DNA of 64,000 nt from assembly GCF_034479375.1 (NCBI RefSeq), contig NZ_CP140155.1, forward strand, positions 1,984,001 through 2,048,000. Direction: 5' to 3'. Position 1 is the stretch's first letter; the number at the start of each line of letters is the position of its first letter. This document shows positions 8,729-17,763 of this stretch, one piece after another. The notes beneath the pieces are model-generated. The model saw only the letters and a program-made list of their open reading frames with translations. It had not been told where the DNA came from and searched no databases. Made by a program: the position numbers and the translations under genes. The stretch comes from Rhodopseudomonas palustris (GTDB lineage Bacteria > Pseudomonadota > Alphaproteobacteria > Rhizobiales > Xanthobacteraceae).

Positions 8729-8872
8729 GGCGAATGGTTTTCACTGAAAACGCGGCAAATTCAAGCCTCGGCGTCACCCGGCCGCAGCCACGGCGGTATC
8801 GTGGTGGTTTTCGCAGCAATGTCACGATTTTCCCCTAGTGCCGGCACCCGCAACCATTGATCATGCGCTGCA

Positions 8873-8912
8873 AAACGATCTGGTGAAGATCGTTTGATCG
8901 CACTTTGATCGC
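8873..8912. promoter_or_regulatory. Palindrome and helically phased direct repeats in a divergent promoter
   Basis: A perfect 9-bp inverted repeat, AAACGATCT-GGTGA-AGATCGTTT (8873-8895), is followed by two copies of TTTGATCGC 11 bp apart (8893 and 8904). The site lies between the secreted-protein gene (minus) and the patatin gene (plus). It is a candidate operator; the regulator is unknown. Confidence 0.4.
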
Positions 8913-8977
8913 CATTGGGCTACACCGCGCGGGCGTCGGCCGCGTTGCGAATGCCGGAGCGGTTTCGAGGAGGCAGC

Positions 8978-10003
8978 ATGCTGGAAAATCTGATCGGTCG
9001 CGGGCAGAGCAGCTCACCGGCTCCGAACAAGGTCGGCCTCGACAGCATCCGGCGGCCGATGATCGGGCTCGCGCTCGGTGGCGGTGCGGCGCGCGGCTTC
9101 GCCCATATCGGCATCCTGCGGACCCTGCTGGATCACGGCATTGTTCCGGACGTGGTGGTCGGCACCTCGATCGGCGCGGTGGTCGGCGGCGCCTATGTGG
9201 CGGGCCATCTCGACACGCTGGAGGAATGGGCGCGCGGGCTGCAGCCGCGCAACATCATCGGCTATCTCGACATCCGCCTGAACGGCTCGGGCCTGATCGG
9301 CGGCAGCAAGCTCGCGGCGCAGCTCGAAGCCACGCTCGGCCAGACCATGATCCAGGACCTCAAGCAGAAATTCGCCAGCGTCGCCACTGAAGTGCGCACC
9401 GGCCACGAGATCTGGCTGACGCACGGCAAGATCGTCGATGCGGTGCGGGCATCCTATGCCCTGCCCGGCATCTTCTCGCCGGTGCTGATCGGCGATCGCT
9501 GGCTGGTCGACGGCGCGCTGGTCAATCCGGTGCCGGTGTCGGCGGCGCGCGCGCTCGGCGCCGAGATCGTGATCGCCGCCAACGTCAGTAGCGACGTGTT
9601 CGGCCACGGCACCACGATCTTTTCGCACGGCGCGATCGACGAGGCGATCGAACCCGCGCCCGAGCCCGAGCCGAAGCGCGGCTTCGGCCGGTTCTTCTCG
9701 CCCGAACGCTTCGTCAAACAGGAACTGTTCGGCAGCGGCAACCGTCCCGGCATCTCCAAGGTGATGGTCGACGCCTTCAACATCATGCAGGACCGCATCA
9801 CCCGCGCCCGGCTCGCCGGCGATCCGCCCGACATGCTGATCTCGCCGCGGGTCGGCCGGATCGGCTGGTTCGACTTCCACCGCGCCGACGAGATGATCGC
9901 CCACGGCGCGCGAGCCGCCGAGCGCGCGATCGATTCGATCCGCGAGGCGATCGAGGAAGCCGCGCCGCAGCAGGCCAAGGCGGACGTGCCGGTCGAGACC
10001 TGA
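8978..10003 (+). CDS. Patatin-like phospholipase, RssA-like
   Basis: 341 residues. Predicted serine acyl hydrolase acting on membrane lipids or acyl esters. It shows the full patatin signature: oxyanion loop GLALGGGAARGFAH (about 30-43), nucleophile elbow GTSIG (Ser64) and the catalytic aspartate in VDGALVNP (Asp178). A C-terminal extension (about 200-341) is rich in charged residues and has no known domain. ATG at 8978 is preceded by GAGGAGG 5 bases upstream, clearly better than in-frame starts further upstream. No signal peptide is seen, so it is probably cytosolic or peripheral to the inner membrane. Confidence 0.92.
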   Translation: MLENLIGRGQSSSPAPNKVGLDSIRRPMIGLALGGGAARGFAHIGILRTLLDHGIVPDVVVGTSIGAVVGGAYVAGHLDTLEEWARGLQPRNIIGYLDIRLNGSGLIGGSKLAAQLEATLGQTMIQDLKQKFASVATEVRTGHEIWLTHGKIVDAVRASYALPGIFSPVLIGDRWLVDGALVNPVPVSAARALGAEIVIAANVSSDVFGHGTTIFSHGAIDEAIEPAPEPEPKRGFGRFFSPERFVKQELFGSGNRPGISKVMVDAFNIMQDRITRARLAGDPPDMLISPRVGRIGWFDFHRADEMIAHGARAAERAIDSIREAIEEAAPQQAKADVPVET

Positions 10004-10104
10004 ACGCGCGCGAGACGCGGGGCGCTTGTCGCAGGCCGTCTCGCAAACCATCGGCCATGACCGGAGTGCATGAGCGGCGTGCATGACACCGAACTATCAA
10101 CGAG

Positions 10105-10779
10105 TCATTCCGGGGCGCTCGCACAGCGAGCGAACCCGGAATCTCGCCGCGGGGAATCGCCGGCAATCGGCGGCCTGAATCTCGGGATTCCGGGTTCGCG
10201 CCTGCGGCGCGCCCCGGAATGACCGTGGGCGATGACCGGCGTGCATGACCGGCGTCCCATGACACCGAGCCAACAACGAGTCATTCCGGGGCGCTCGCGC
10301 AGCGGGCGAACCCGGAATCTCGCCGCGGGGGACCGCAGACAGTCGGCGGCCTGAATCTCGGGATTCCGGGTTCGCGCTGCGCGCGCCCCGGAATGACCGT
10401 GGGCGATGACCGGCGTCCCATGACACCGAGCCAACAACGAGTCATTCCGGGGCGCTCGCACAGCGAGCGAACCCGGAATCTCGCCGCGGGGGATCGCAGA
10501 CAATCGGCGGCCTGAATCTCGGGATTCCGGGTTCGCGCCTGCGGCGCGCCCCGGAATGACCGTGGGCGATGACCGGCGTCCCATGACACCGAACTATCAA
10601 CGAGTCATTCCGGGGCGCTCGCGCAGCGGGCGAACCCGGAATCTCGCCGCGGGGGATCGCAGACAGTCGGCGGCCTGAATCTCGGGATTCCGGGTTCGCG
10701 CCTGCGGCGCGCCCCGGAATGACCGTGGGCGTTGCAGGCGCGCCCCGGGGATGCAGGCGCGCCCCGGAATGTCGGGCGA
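10105..10779. repeat. Tandem array of four palindromic repeat units (family B)
   Basis: This gene-free spacer holds four near-identical units starting at 10105, 10281, 10442 and 10605 (spacings 176, 161 and 163 bp). Each opens with TCATTCCGGGGCGC and closes with GCGCCCCGGAATGA, with an inner inverted pair (AACCCGGAATCTCG and CGGGATTCCGGGTT). Two short GCAGGCGCGCCCCGG pieces follow at 10734-10770. ORFs across it are repeat artefacts. Single copies of the family occur near 43.8-44.1 kb and 60.7 kb. Confidence 0.92.
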
Positions 10780-10785
10780 AGAGAA

Positions 10786-11214
10786 TCAGGCGCTCTTGAT
10801 GTAATCGTGCAGAGCCTGCTGCTCGTGCTCGTATTCGTTGAGCCGCCATTTGACGATGTCGCCGATCGAGATCAGGCCGACGACGCGCTCGTTCTCGAGC
10901 ACCGGCAGATGCCGGAATTTCTCCGTGGTCATCACTTCCATGATCTCGCCGACGGTGTCGCCCTGCGCGCAGCTCACGACGTCGCGGGTCATCACCGCGT
11001 GCACCGGGCCGTCGAGCGCATCGGCGCCGCGGTCGGCCAGCACCTTGACGATGTCGCGCTCCGACAGGATGCCGTCGAGCCGCGCGCCGCGCATCACCAG
11101 CACCGCGCCGACGCGGCGTTCGGCCAGCGTCCTGATCGCCGCCGACAGCCGCTCGTCCGGCTCGACGCTGTAGATGTATCGCCCCTTGGATTCCAGGATT
11201 GCTCGCACTGTCAT
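10786..11214 (-). CDS. Tandem CBS domain protein
   Basis: 142 residues forming one Bateman module: CBS1 (about 10-60, RRVGAVLV, LDGILSERDIV) and CBS2 (about 75-130, FRHLPVLENERVVGLISIGDIV). Such stand-alone pairs bind adenine nucleotides and modulate partner enzymes or channels; the partner is unknown. ATG at 11214 has GGGAGG upstream (7 bases), better than an ATG ten codons earlier. It is transcribed toward the palindrome array, which begins a few bases after its stop. Confidence 0.9.
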   Translation of the reverse strand: MTVRAILESKGRYIYSVEPDERLSAAIRTLAERRVGAVLVMRGARLDGILSERDIVKVLADRGADALDGPVHAVMTRDVVSCAQGDTVGEIMEVMTTEKFRHLPVLENERVVGLISIGDIVKWRLNEYEHEQQALHDYIKSA

Positions 11215-11477
11215 TTGTCGCCTCCCGAATGGTGCGCCCTTCAATCAGGCGGCACTGATTGGTCGTTTGATCGAGCAGTCAGCCGTGTCTTCACGCGAAC
11301 GGCAGCGCTTCGTTCGAAAACGCATCCTCACGACACGTCACACCAACGTCTCCGGACCAACGTGTCCGGTGGCATCCAGTTGCAAATAATAACTAACAAA
11401 TGCGGCGAATCCACGCCACGTCGCTTGCAGCGCAGCAAAGCGACCGCAGTGCAACGGCGAGGGTTATGGATTGCTGA

Positions 11478-12257
11478 TTAGTTCGGATCGACCGCCGCCG
11501 GGGCGCGGCGCGGCACCGGGTCGAACAGCGAGAACAGCAGCAGCCCCGCGAAGAAGCCGCCGATATGCGCCTGCCAGGCGACGCTGGCGCCTTCGTTGCC
11601 GACCGCGATCGAGCCGACGCCGAAGATGATGTTGATGCCGAACCAGATCGCCAGGAAGGCGATCACGCGCGGATCGCGCAGCGCCCGCAGCAGCGGCTGC
11701 GCCGGCACCCGCGCCGCGGCATCGGCGTCGCCGCTGCGGAACGACAGGAAGCTGCCGCGCGCGAAGGCGAAGCGGATCGCCGCCGCCATCGCGCCCGACA
11801 CCGAGGCCGAAGCGCCGATCATCGGCGCGATCTCGTGCTCGTGGGTGACGAGATGCGCCAGCGCGCCGCCGACCGCCGTCACCGCCATGAAAAGGAAGAA
11901 CCGCGCCGCGCCGAACCGCCGCGCCAGCGCGCTGCCGAACGGCAGCAGCCACAGCACGTTGAAGAAGATGTGGCTGAGATTGGCGTGGAGCAGCGAATAG
12001 GTGACGAAGGTCCAGACCTTGGCGCCGGTGCCGCCGGGAAACGGCGCCGCCAGCAGCGTGGCGTCGTAGCGCTTCGGGATGAAGCCGAACACCTCGATGG
12101 TCCAGTAGTCGACCTCCGGCGGCAGCAGCACGCGCAGATGGATCACCGCCAGCAGCGCGACATAGACGGTGAGCGCGCGCGGCAGGTTGAGGATCGGTTC
12201 GTGCGGCGGCTCCGGCGGCGGTGGCGGCAGCGGCTGCGTTTCGGGCGACGGATCCAA
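11478..12257 (-). CDS. Rhomboid family intramembrane serine protease
   Basis: About 259 residues from TTG at 12257; an upstream TTG at 12332 would add 25 arginine-rich residues. A proline-rich start (PLPPPPPEPPHEP) precedes six or seven hydrophobic segments. Rhomboid marks are HANLSHIFFN (helix 2), GASASVSGAM with the nucleophilic serine (about Ser150; GASA in place of the usual GASG) and the AHIGGFFAG histidine (about His231). It would cleave membrane-protein substrates within the inner membrane. The start is uncertain because no strong ribosome site is visible. Confidence 0.85.
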   Translation of the reverse strand: MDPSPETQPLPPPPPEPPHEPILNLPRALTVYVALLAVIHLRVLLPPEVDYWTIEVFGFIPKRYDATLLAAPFPGGTGAKVWTFVTYSLLHANLSHIFFNVLWLLPFGSALARRFGAARFFLFMAVTAVGGALAHLVTHEHEIAPMIGASASVSGAMAAAIRFAFARGSFLSFRSGDADAAARVPAQPLLRALRDPRVIAFLAIWFGINIIFGVGSIAVGNEGASVAWQAHIGGFFAGLLLFSLFDPVPRRAPAAVDPN

Positions 12258-12406
12258 CGTGAACGACCTGCTGCGAGCGGCCCGGCCGCGGCGCGGCCCG
12301 GAGGCGATCCGATCCCATAAGCGGCTTGGCAAAGCGGCGCAAGCCGGGGCGTGTTCGGCGTCGCCTTGCTTGCGGCGGCCGGCGGGGACGGCAGCACGAC
12401 GCCACG

Positions 12407-12436
12407 AAAAAGGGAGGGTCCTGAGAAGACCCTCCC
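12407..12436 (-). terminator. Intrinsic terminator (minus strand)
   Basis: Read on the minus strand, AAGGGAGGGTC pairs with GACCCTCCC across a 7-base loop and is followed by TTTTT. No gene ends here, so it most likely closes the candidate small RNA immediately upstream. Confidence 0.8.
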
Positions 12437-12556
12437 TTCGATCCTGCCGGTGCTGTCAGCGGCGGAACCCCGCGACGACCGATCTGTTTTGGCAGCCACC
12501 CTGTAACTCATCGCCCGGATGCCTGGAGAACACCCGCGCGCCAAGAACAGACCCAC
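12407..12556 (-). ncRNA. Candidate small RNA with own promoter and terminator
   Basis: A roughly 150-nt minus-strand transcript is inferred from a strong terminator at 12407-12436 and a promoter-like pair, TTGTGG-N16-TAGAGT, near 12556-12584. There is no credible coding frame between them: a frame opening at ATG near 12509 runs straight through the terminator. The sequence folds readily (GGCATCCGGGCGATG, GGTGGCTGCC). It lies between the rhomboid gene and the divergent PAS gene. I do not recognise it as 6S, SRP, tmRNA or a known riboswitch. Confidence 0.45.
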
Positions 12557-12705
12557 TCTAGCCGGGCCGCTGCCGGCCACAACCGCATAGTTAACTTAAC
12601 CTTAACGCGACAAAACAGGGGTTAACGGCCGCCCTTCCGGCTTCCGGCATGGACGCTGCAATGCCTCTCCTGCACAAGATTTCAGGGGCCGGCAGCGCGC
12701 GGATA

Positions 12706-12723
12706 CGGGACAGAACTGTCCCG
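12706..12723. promoter_or_regulatory. 18-bp perfect palindrome upstream of the PAS_5 gene
   Basis: CGGGACAGAACTGTCCCG is an 8+8 bp perfect inverted repeat with a 2-base centre. It ends 29 bp before the PAS gene start, a typical position for an operator or activator site. A Crp-like regulator is encoded convergently next to this gene. Confidence 0.5.
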
Positions 12724-12752
12724 AACGCACGCCGCGCAGGCCGGGGACCGGT

Positions 12753-13313
12753 ATGAAGCATCCGTCGAGCCGCGCGTTTTTTGCATATTGGGACAGCCAG
12801 CGCGCCGGCGCGCCGGCCCCCGAGCGCAGCGATATCGAGCCCGGCGCGGTCCGCGAACTGCTCGGCGACATCTTCGTGCTGTCGTGCGACGCCGCGGCCG
12901 GTTTCCCGTTCCGTGTCGCCGGAACCCGGCTCAGCGCCCTGCTCGGCCGCGATCTCAAAGGCGAGAGCCTGCCCGGCCTGTTCGGCGGCGACAGCCGGCG
13001 GGAGTGCGAGGACATTCTCGGCGTCGTCGCCGAGGAATCGCTGGCGCTGGTTGCCGGGGTGACGTCGTCGTCCCCCACCGGCGCGGTCGCCCATCTCGAA
13101 TTGCTGCTGCTGCCGTTCGCGCCGCGGCTGCACACGCCGCTGACCATGACCGGGCTGCTGGCGCCGCTCGGCCCCCGGAGCGCCGGCGATCTCGGCGCGC
13201 TGCGGTTGACGACATGGCGCACGCTCGGCCGACAATCCCGCCGGCTGCGGCCGAGGCTGCTGCGCAAATGGGAAGTCGCGCGCGGGCTGATGGTCTACGA
13301 AGGCGTGCGCTGA
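12753..13313 (+). CDS. PAS_5 domain protein
   Basis: 186 residues, almost entirely a single PAS-like fold of the alphaproteobacterial PAS_5 family (PF07310, recognised from memory). Marks are FFAYWDSQRAGAPAPERSDI, LLGDIFVLSCD, FRVAGTRLSALLGRDLKG and a C-terminal L-arm. Family members are stand-alone cytosolic proteins of unknown input. No cofactor-binding cysteine or histidine stands out. The last 19 bp overlap the convergent Crp-like gene. ATG at 12753 lacks a strong ribosome site (GGGGACC upstream). Confidence 0.85.
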   Translation: MKHPSSRAFFAYWDSQRAGAPAPERSDIEPGAVRELLGDIFVLSCDAAAGFPFRVAGTRLSALLGRDLKGESLPGLFGGDSRRECEDILGVVAEESLALVAGVTSSSPTGAVAHLELLLLPFAPRLHTPLTMTGLLAPLGPRSAGDLGALRLTTWRTLGRQSRRLRPRLLRKWEVARGLMVYEGVR

Positions 13314-14068
13314 GCCTGGACGAATTCCGGCGCAGGTCGCAGCGTCAGCCCGGTGGCGCAGGGCCGGACCGGCAGCGCCGCGACCGGCAGGCGGTCGACG
13401 CGCCGGCATTCGCACGACCGCCGGATCAAGCCGTCGACATCGGTGATCGCCATCCGGCCGCGGCTGTAGCGGATCAGCCCCTTCTGCTGCAGCCCATGCG
13501 CGATCAGCGAGATGGTGTTGCGCTTCACGCCCAGCATCTGCGCCATCAGATCCTGGCTGAGCAGCATCGTATCGCTCCCCGCCATCTCGCGGGACTGAAG
13601 CAGCCGCCGGCACAGCCGCGCCTCGGCGGTGTGCGCGGCATTGCACGCCGCCGTCTGCTCGGCCTTGATCGCGCGGCTGGATTGATCCAGTAACAGCGCC
13701 TCGCGCAGCGCGGGGCTGAGTTCGACGATGGTGCGGAAATGGCCGACCTCGATCGCCGAGGCCGCGCCGCAGAACCGGACGATCGCCGCGGTCGACGACG
13801 GCGCCCCGTACAAGGCGGCGGCTCCGCCGACGACGCTGTCCCGCCCGATCACGCCGACTTCGATGGTTTCACCGCGCTGCAGTCGCGCCAGCGTCGACAC
13901 GATGCCGCTATGCGGAAACATCACCAGCCTGACAGGCGCACCGGCCTCGATCAGCACCTGACCGAAATCCAGAACGACCGGGCGCAGATAGGGTCGCAGT
14001 AGTTCGAACTCCGCCGATGGCAGCGCGGCCAACAGATCGTTCGGTGATTGGCGACTTGTCATCATCAC
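13295..14068 (-). CDS. Crp/Fnr family transcriptional regulator
   Basis: 257 residues. Cyclic-nucleotide-like beta roll (about 25-135; FPHSGIVSTLARLQRGETIEVGVIGRD), dimerisation helix and a C-terminal HTH (LSQDLMAQMLGVKRNTISLIAH, GLIRYSRGRMAI). The HTH (VKRNTIS) differs from the Fnr/FixK E-SR pattern and is close to the GVRRxxVT type, so its target should not be a classic TTGAT box. There is no Fe-S cysteine cluster. A long C-terminal tail is Pro/Arg-rich. It overlaps the PAS_5 gene end-to-end by 19 bp. Confidence 0.85.
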   Translation of the reverse strand: MMMTSRQSPNDLLAALPSAEFELLRPYLRPVVLDFGQVLIEAGAPVRLVMFPHSGIVSTLARLQRGETIEVGVIGRDSVVGGAAALYGAPSSTAAIVRFCGAASAIEVGHFRTIVELSPALREALLLDQSSRAIKAEQTAACNAAHTAEARLCRRLLQSREMAGSDTMLLSQDLMAQMLGVKRNTISLIAHGLQQKGLIRYSRGRMAITDVDGLIRRSCECRRVDRLPVAALPVRPCATGLTLRPAPEFVQAQRTPS

Positions 14069-14233
14069 AGCCGTCCCGGCAAGGCCGGGACGCGCGCTCT
14101 ATCGCGCGATCCGGCCGATGAAGTTCCAAGTTCCGCCCGGTCCTGTTCGGGGGTCGTAACACTGGAATGTCATCGAGCCGTTGCGTGGCAGAGTCCAGTT
14201 CGTACTACTACTCACGATGGCGTGCCTGCCCGG

Positions 14234-14437
14234 CTACACGGCCTTGGCACGGCCCTGCGGCGCCGCCGGCGGCGTCAGATGCCGCAGCGCGCTGCGGCGA
14301 TCGCTGCGACCATCCGCATCCTCGGCGACCATGATGCAGCCGATCAGTGCGGTAAGTACGCGCAGTTCTTCTTCCGCGTCGACCTGTGCGGCGCGGTCGT
14401 AGTGCTGGGATCGGACGCTGTCGTCGCTGTGTGCCAT
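14234..14437 (-). CDS. Small protein behind an FNR/FixK box (67 aa)
   Basis: 67 residues: an acidic N-terminal half (MAHSDDSVRSQHYDRAAQVD), a hydrophobic helix (ELRVLTALIGCIMVAED) and a basic tail. ATG at 14437 has CAGGAGAG 7 bases upstream. A near-perfect FNR/FixK site is centred 58 bp before the start codon, so low-oxygen induction is expected. Function and family are not recognised. It is too hydrophilic at both ends to be clearly membrane-bound. Confidence 0.65.
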   Translation of the reverse strand: MAHSDDSVRSQHYDRAAQVDAEEELRVLTALIGCIMVAEDADGRSDRRSALRHLTPPAAPQGRAKAV

Positions 14438-14488
14438 GAGAACTCTCCTGAACCGGAGTGTGCAATATCGAACTAGACAATGGGAGCG

Positions 14489-14502
14489 TTGATCTGGCTC
14501 AA
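14489..14502 (-). promoter_or_regulatory. FNR/FixK box
   Basis: On the minus strand TTGAGCCAGATCAA matches the TTGAT-N4-ATCAA consensus at 9 of 10 fixed positions. Its centre is 58 bp upstream of the 67-residue gene. A class II site at -41.5 would put transcription start near 14454, leaving a 17-base leader that holds the ribosome site. Confidence 0.65.
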
Positions 14503-15413
14503 GCATCAAAAAAATCAAACCCCCGACCCGACATACGCATGTCGCTGCGGAACCGGAGCCGTTCCGCGAACCGCCGACGAGTTGTCCGCCCCGGCCGCGT
14601 CGCGCTCGCCAACGTGTTTCATTAGTCCTTTGACGTCAATGATTTGCAACCGTGCCCGGCAGGGGCGGACGAGCCCTCCCTGCGGCAGGACAATCGGCGG
14701 CGCGCGACGCTGGTGCGCCGCCGCCGAGCATGCGAGCGAATTCCTCACGGCTCAGCGGCAGTTTGTCGCTGCCCGCGAAGTCGCGCACCCGCCAGCGGCC
14801 GACGACGCGACCGGGACACGACCGCGTGCGCGCGGCATCGCGGCCGCTATCAGTTCCGCCTCACCCGGTCGAGGTCACGGCCCTCGTATCAGCGCCGCGG
14901 GCCGGCGGGAGTAAACGACGTCGACACAAGCAGTGCCGCGAGCCCGACGGCCGCAGAGGTTCGCGCGATATCGGCGTGTGACGCCGCGCCACCGTGCATA
15001 GCAAAACCACCGCAGTGCAAAACCGAGACCCGAGCACGTCGGATCGGCTTCGCGCCAGCCACGCGTTGGCCTTTCGCAAATTCGGCTGCAGCGGCGCGAA
15101 ATACGCGCCGATTGTCGGCGAGACGAGCGTCCTGCGATCGCCGAAGCGAGCCATTGTCAATCATCTTCGGCTGCTGATCCGCAGCCGCAGCAACTAACAA
15201 CTCGTTCGCGCATTGATGAACCGCTCCGAACGCCGGATCAGGGTGGATAGGAGCTTGCTTATTCCGCAATTCGGGCAGACATTTCCATCCGGGTGACCAA
15301 GGTTGTACGGAACCGGATTCGGCGATGCTGCGACAGGCCCGGTCGCCGGCCGATATTTCGATCACGTTCCACGCCGGCAGGCATATTGTGAGACAGCGCG
15401 ACGGCGGACGCCG
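14503..15413. other. Gene-poor stretch, no supported gene
   Basis: About 900 bp between the FNR-box gene and the hybrid kinase. Open frames exist on both strands (for example 14889-15365 minus), but none has a convincing ribosome site or any recognisable domain. The composition is less GC-rich in places. It may hold a decayed gene, long leaders or an RNA gene. Confidence 0.5.
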
Positions 15414-17696
15414 ATGAGCTTCGAGAATGCCAGTGCTTCATTGCTCCAGGCGCTGGTTCATGCCGCGCCGGACGGCATTCTCCTGATCGACCCACATCAG
15501 CGCATCGTGCTGTTCAATCCGGCTTGCGAAGCGCTGTTCGGCTGGCCGGCGCGCGAGGCGCTCGGCCAAGGCGTCGCCGCGCTGATCCCGGACTGGCAGC
15601 AACAGCCGCAGCCGTCGCGCCGGTCGCGGATGCGGGCCCTGCACCGCGACGGCACCGCCCTCACCATCGCGCTGGCGACGGCCGCTTCGGCCGGCGACGC
15701 GGCGTTCATCGTGGCGACGGTGCGCGAACGCGACGAGACGGAACCGCAACACCCGGAGCACGGCGCCGGCGAGCCCGAATTCCGGCGGCTCGTCGAGGGC
15801 GTCGCCGATTCCGCGATCTACATGCTCGACGCCGACGGCTGCGTCGCGAGCTGGAACCGCGGCGCCCAGCGGATCAAACAATTCACCGCCGCCGAGGCCC
15901 TCGGCCTGCATGTTCGCGAGTTCTACACGCCGGAGGACCGCGCGCGCGGCGAACCGGAGCGCAACCTCGCGATCGCCCGCGATCGCGGCCGCTTCGAAAC
16001 CGAGGCGTGGCGCCGGCGCAAGGACGGCGACCGCTTCTGGGCGCAAGTGGCGATCGAGCCGCTGCACGATGCGCACGGCGGACTGATCGGCTACGCCAAG
16101 GTCACCAGCGACATCACCGAACAGCGACGCGCCGAGCAGGTGATCCGCGAGGCCGACGCGCGCATCGCGACGCTGATCCAGACCGTGGTCGACGGCGTCA
16201 TCCTCACCGACGGGCACGGCCGGATCAGGACCTTCAACCTCGCCTGCCAACGGCTGTTCGGCTACGCGGCCGACGACGCGATCGACCGGCACATCTCGAT
16301 GCTGGTGCCGGCGGCGGGCGCCGGCGAGCTGCAAGCGCTGTTGCGCAGCAGCCACCGCGCCGACGAGCACGGCCGGATCGGCGCCGTGCGGGGGGCGACC
16401 GGACTGCGCCGCGACGGCCGGATATTCCCGATGGACCTGTCGGTCGGCACCACCGTGCAGGACGGCGAGACGGCGTTCGTCGTGGTGATCCACGACCTCA
16501 CCGACCGCAAGCACACCGAAGAGCAACTCGTCCACGCGCAGAAGATGGAAGTCGTCGGCCAGCTATCCGGCGGCATCGCGCACGACTTCAACAATCTGCT
16601 GACCGTGATCGTCGGCAATGCCGAACTGCTCGGCGACCAGCTCAAGGCGCGGCAGGACCTGCGGGGGCTCGCCGGCGAAATCGGCCGCGCCGGCCAGCGC
16701 GGCGCCGAGCTGACGCAACGGCTGCTCGCCTTCGGCCGCCGCCAGACGCTGAAACCGGTCGCGCTCGACTGCAACGAACTGGTCGAGTCGATGTACAATC
16801 TGCTGCGTCGGACGCTGCGCGAGGACATCGTCATCGACACCGGGTTGGGAGCCGACCTGCGCAACGCCTATGCCGACCGCGCCCAGCTCGAATCCGCGAT
16901 CGTCAACCTGTCGCTGAACGCGCAGGACGCGATGCCCGGCGGCGGCCGGCTCAGCATCACCACCGCCAACGTCGCGCTCGACGCCTCGTATCAGTCTGTC
17001 AATCAGGAGGTTCGCCCCGGCGACTACGTGCTGATCGCCGTCACCGACAACGGTTCTGGAATGCCCAAGGAGGTGCTCGATCGGGTGTTCGAACCATTCT
17101 TCACCACCAAGGAGGTCGGCAAGGGCTCCGGCCTCGGGCTCAGCATGGTGTACGGCTTCGTCAAGCAATCGAACGGTCACGTCTCGATCTACAGCGAGCC
17201 GGGGCTCGGCACCACGGTGCGGCTGTATCTGCCCGCGATGACGGCCGGGCAGCCGAGCAGTCCGGATACGCCGGACGCGGTCGAGCATCTCGTCTCGCGC
17301 GGAGAAGTCGTGCTGATCGTCGAGGACGATCCGTTCGTCCGGTCCTACGGGGTGATGTGCCTGCGCAGCCTGGGCTACATCGTGATCGCCGCATCCGACG
17401 GCGCCGACGCGCTGCAGACCCTCGACGGCGACACCAATGTCGACATCCTTTTCACCGACGTCGTGATGCCGGGCGGCATCAACGGCTGGGAGCTCGCCGA
17501 GACCGCGACGCGCCGACGCCCGAATCTGCGGGTGCTGCTGACGTCGGGCTACGCGCTGGAAACGATCGCCGGACGGAGCCACGGTCGCGATCACCTGCCG
17601 ATCCTGCACAAGCCGTACCGCAAGGGAGAGCTCGCCCGAAGGCTGCGGGACGTGATCGAGTCACCGCCGCAGACCGCGCCGAACCGCGAATGCTAA
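15414..17696 (+). CDS. Hybrid histidine kinase with three PAS domains and a receiver
   Basis: 760 residues, soluble. PAS1 (about 8-105), PAS2 (about 122-238; [19 protein letters not shown]), PAS3 (about 250-365), then HisKA with the phosphoacceptor in [11 protein letters not shown] (His390), HATPase (about 495-610; [34 protein letters not shown]) and a C-terminal receiver (about 630-750; VEDDP, phospho-Asp682 in [10 protein letters not shown], Lys in HKPYRK). This is a common alphaproteobacterial layout in which the receiver often acts as a phosphate sink or relay. ATG at 15414 follows GGCGGACG; the frame is open 111 bases further upstream but without typical PAS sequence. No response regulator gene is adjacent. 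Confidence 0.9.
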   Translation: MSFENASASLLQALVHAAPDGILLIDPHQRIVLFNPACEALFGWPAREALGQGVAALIPDWQQQPQPSRRSRMRALHRDGTALTIALATAASAGDAAFIVATVRERDETEPQHPEHGAGEPEFRRLVEGVADSAIYMLDADGCVASWNRGAQRIKQFTAAEALGLHVREFYTPEDRARGEPERNLAIARDRGRFETEAWRRRKDGDRFWAQVAIEPLHDAHGGLIGYAKVTSDITEQRRAEQVIREADARIATLIQTVVDGVILTDGHGRIRTFNLACQRLFGYAADDAIDRHISMLVPAAGAGELQALLRSSHRADEHGRIGAVRGATGLRRDGRIFPMDLSVGTTVQDGETAFVVVIHDLTDRKHTEEQLVHAQKMEVVGQLSGGIAHDFNNLLTVIVGNAELLGDQLKARQDLRGLAGEIGRAGQRGAELTQRLLAFGRRQTLKPVALDCNELVESMYNLLRRTLREDIVIDTGLGADLRNAYADRAQLESAIVNLSLNAQDAMPGGGRLSITTANVALDASYQSVNQEVRPGDYVLIAVTDNGSGMPKEVLDRVFEPFFTTKEVGKGSGLGLSMVYGFVKQSNGHVSIYSEPGLGTTVRLYLPAMTAGQPSSPDTPDAVEHLVSRGEVVLIVEDDPFVRSYGVMCLRSLGYIVIAASDGADALQTLDGDTNVDILFTDVVMPGGINGWELAETATRRRPNLRVLLTSGYALETIAGRSHGRDHLPILHKPYRKGELARRLRDVIESPPQTAPNREC

Positions 17697-17763
17697 CGAG
17701 CCGTTAACCCTGAACGTCCTACGGTGACGAAATATTTCGTTTCCGGCCGGATAGCGGACGAGC

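Noticed and set aside
10105..10722. CRISPR-like array.
   Set aside because: Units are ~160 bp, internally palindromic and almost identical throughout with no unique spacers, and no cas genes are present.
10097..10849. Repeated ORFs beginning MSWDAGHRPRSFRGA.
   Set aside because: They are translations of the tandem palindrome units; sequence similarity among them reflects the DNA repeat, not a protein family.
12407..12556. 6S RNA assignment for the candidate sRNA.
   Set aside because: Length is close, but I could not draw the long two-arm helix with a central bubble, and it lacks sequence I would expect; left unassigned.
12143..12580. A minus-strand frame through the sRNA region starting near MAGSGPARVGLF.
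   Set aside because: It runs through the intrinsic terminator and into the rhomboid gene in another frame, so it cannot be a natural gene.
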